From NCBI GenBank assembly GCA_031404455.1, contig JANNHP010000345.1, forward strand, positions 1-5,948: DNA of 5,948 bases, given 5' to 3'. The notes below the pieces were generated by a model that searched no databases, had not been told where the DNA came from, and was given only the letters and a program-made list of their open reading frames with translations. Of this stretch, positions 5,778-5,948 are shown piece after piece (positions within the stretch are counted from its first letter, which is position 1; the number at the start of each line of letters is the position of its first letter). The position numbers and the translations under genes are program-made. Source of the DNA: JANNHP01 sp031404455. GTDB taxonomy: Bacteria > Planctomycetota > JAJSAM01 > JAJVHW01.

Positions 5778-5948
5778 GGATCGACCTGCGCACGGTGGGT
5801 CTCGTCGCGGCGAAGGAACTGCGTGAATCGCTGCGCGACCGCCGCACGCTGTTCGTCGCGCTGCTCCTCCCGGTGCTCCTCTACCCGCTCATGATGCTGG
5901 CCGTGGCGCCGCTCGTCAGCATGCAGAAGCAGAAGCTGAAGGACGACG
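5774..5948 (+). CDS. ABC-2 type permease, NatB-like (5' end only)
   Basis: The first 58 codons are present and the gene runs off the right edge. The N-terminus has a short amphipathic stretch, VAAKELRESLRDRRTLF (11-27), then a hydrophobic membrane segment VALLLPVLLYPLMMLAVAPL (28-47) and a polar, Lys-rich start of a loop (50-58). The KEL-x-ES-x-RDRRTLF...LLPVLLYPLM pattern is typical of NatB/ABC-2 permeases, in which this elbow helix precedes the first membrane span, followed by a large external domain. Some members of this family are fused to a C-terminal CPBP protease-like membrane domain; that cannot be checked here. The start GTG overlaps the ATPase stop by the GTGA tetranucleotide, so the subunits are translationally coupled. 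It is the membrane partner of the NatA-like ATPase. Confidence 0.88.
   Translation, partial: MRIDLRTVGLVAAKELRESLRDRRTLFVALLLPVLLYPLMMLAVAPLVSMQKQKLKDD

Overview
GC-rich bacterial chromosomal DNA, probably from an uncultured or environmental lineage. The ArgG variant and the NatA/NatB-like transporter resemble those of Planctomycetota and neighbouring phyla, but the assignment to a phylum is an inference. I see no rRNA, tRNA, insertion sequence, integrase or CRISPR locus.

Layout. (1) Positions 1-80 hold two identical 20-bp perfect palindromes 60 bp apart, beyond the 3' end of the first operon. (2) Positions 109-2369, minus strand, form a two-gene operon: argG (argininosuccinate synthase, arginine biosynthesis), then an uncharacterised P-loop NTPase whose GTG start overlaps the argG stop codon (GTGA). 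(3) A short divergent spacer (2370-2479) precedes a plus-strand orphan gene for a 217-residue membrane-anchored protein (2480-3133). (4) Converging on it from the minus strand is a second pair: a 62-residue basic ORF (3939-4127) overlapping by 26 bp the start of an AbiEii-like nucleotidyltransferase (3254-3964). This is a candidate toxin-antitoxin or defence-type module. (5) From about 4261 to the right edge, plus strand, lies an operon of a PP2C-type Ser/Thr protein phosphatase, a NatA-like ABC ATPase and the beginning of a NatB-like ABC-2 permease. All its junctions are 4-bp GTGA overlaps.

How the genes work together. ArgG and its coupled NTPase are likely made in fixed ratio, which suggests an arginine- or nucleotide-linked role for the NTPase. 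The phosphatase is translated together with an ABC export machine, suggesting phospho-control of the transporter or a shared envelope or signalling role. The most interesting unexplained items are the argG-coupled NTPase, the nucleotidyltransferase plus small-ORF pair, the twin palindromes at the window edge, and the phosphatase start, where a strong Shine-Dalgarno sequence points to an ATC codon.
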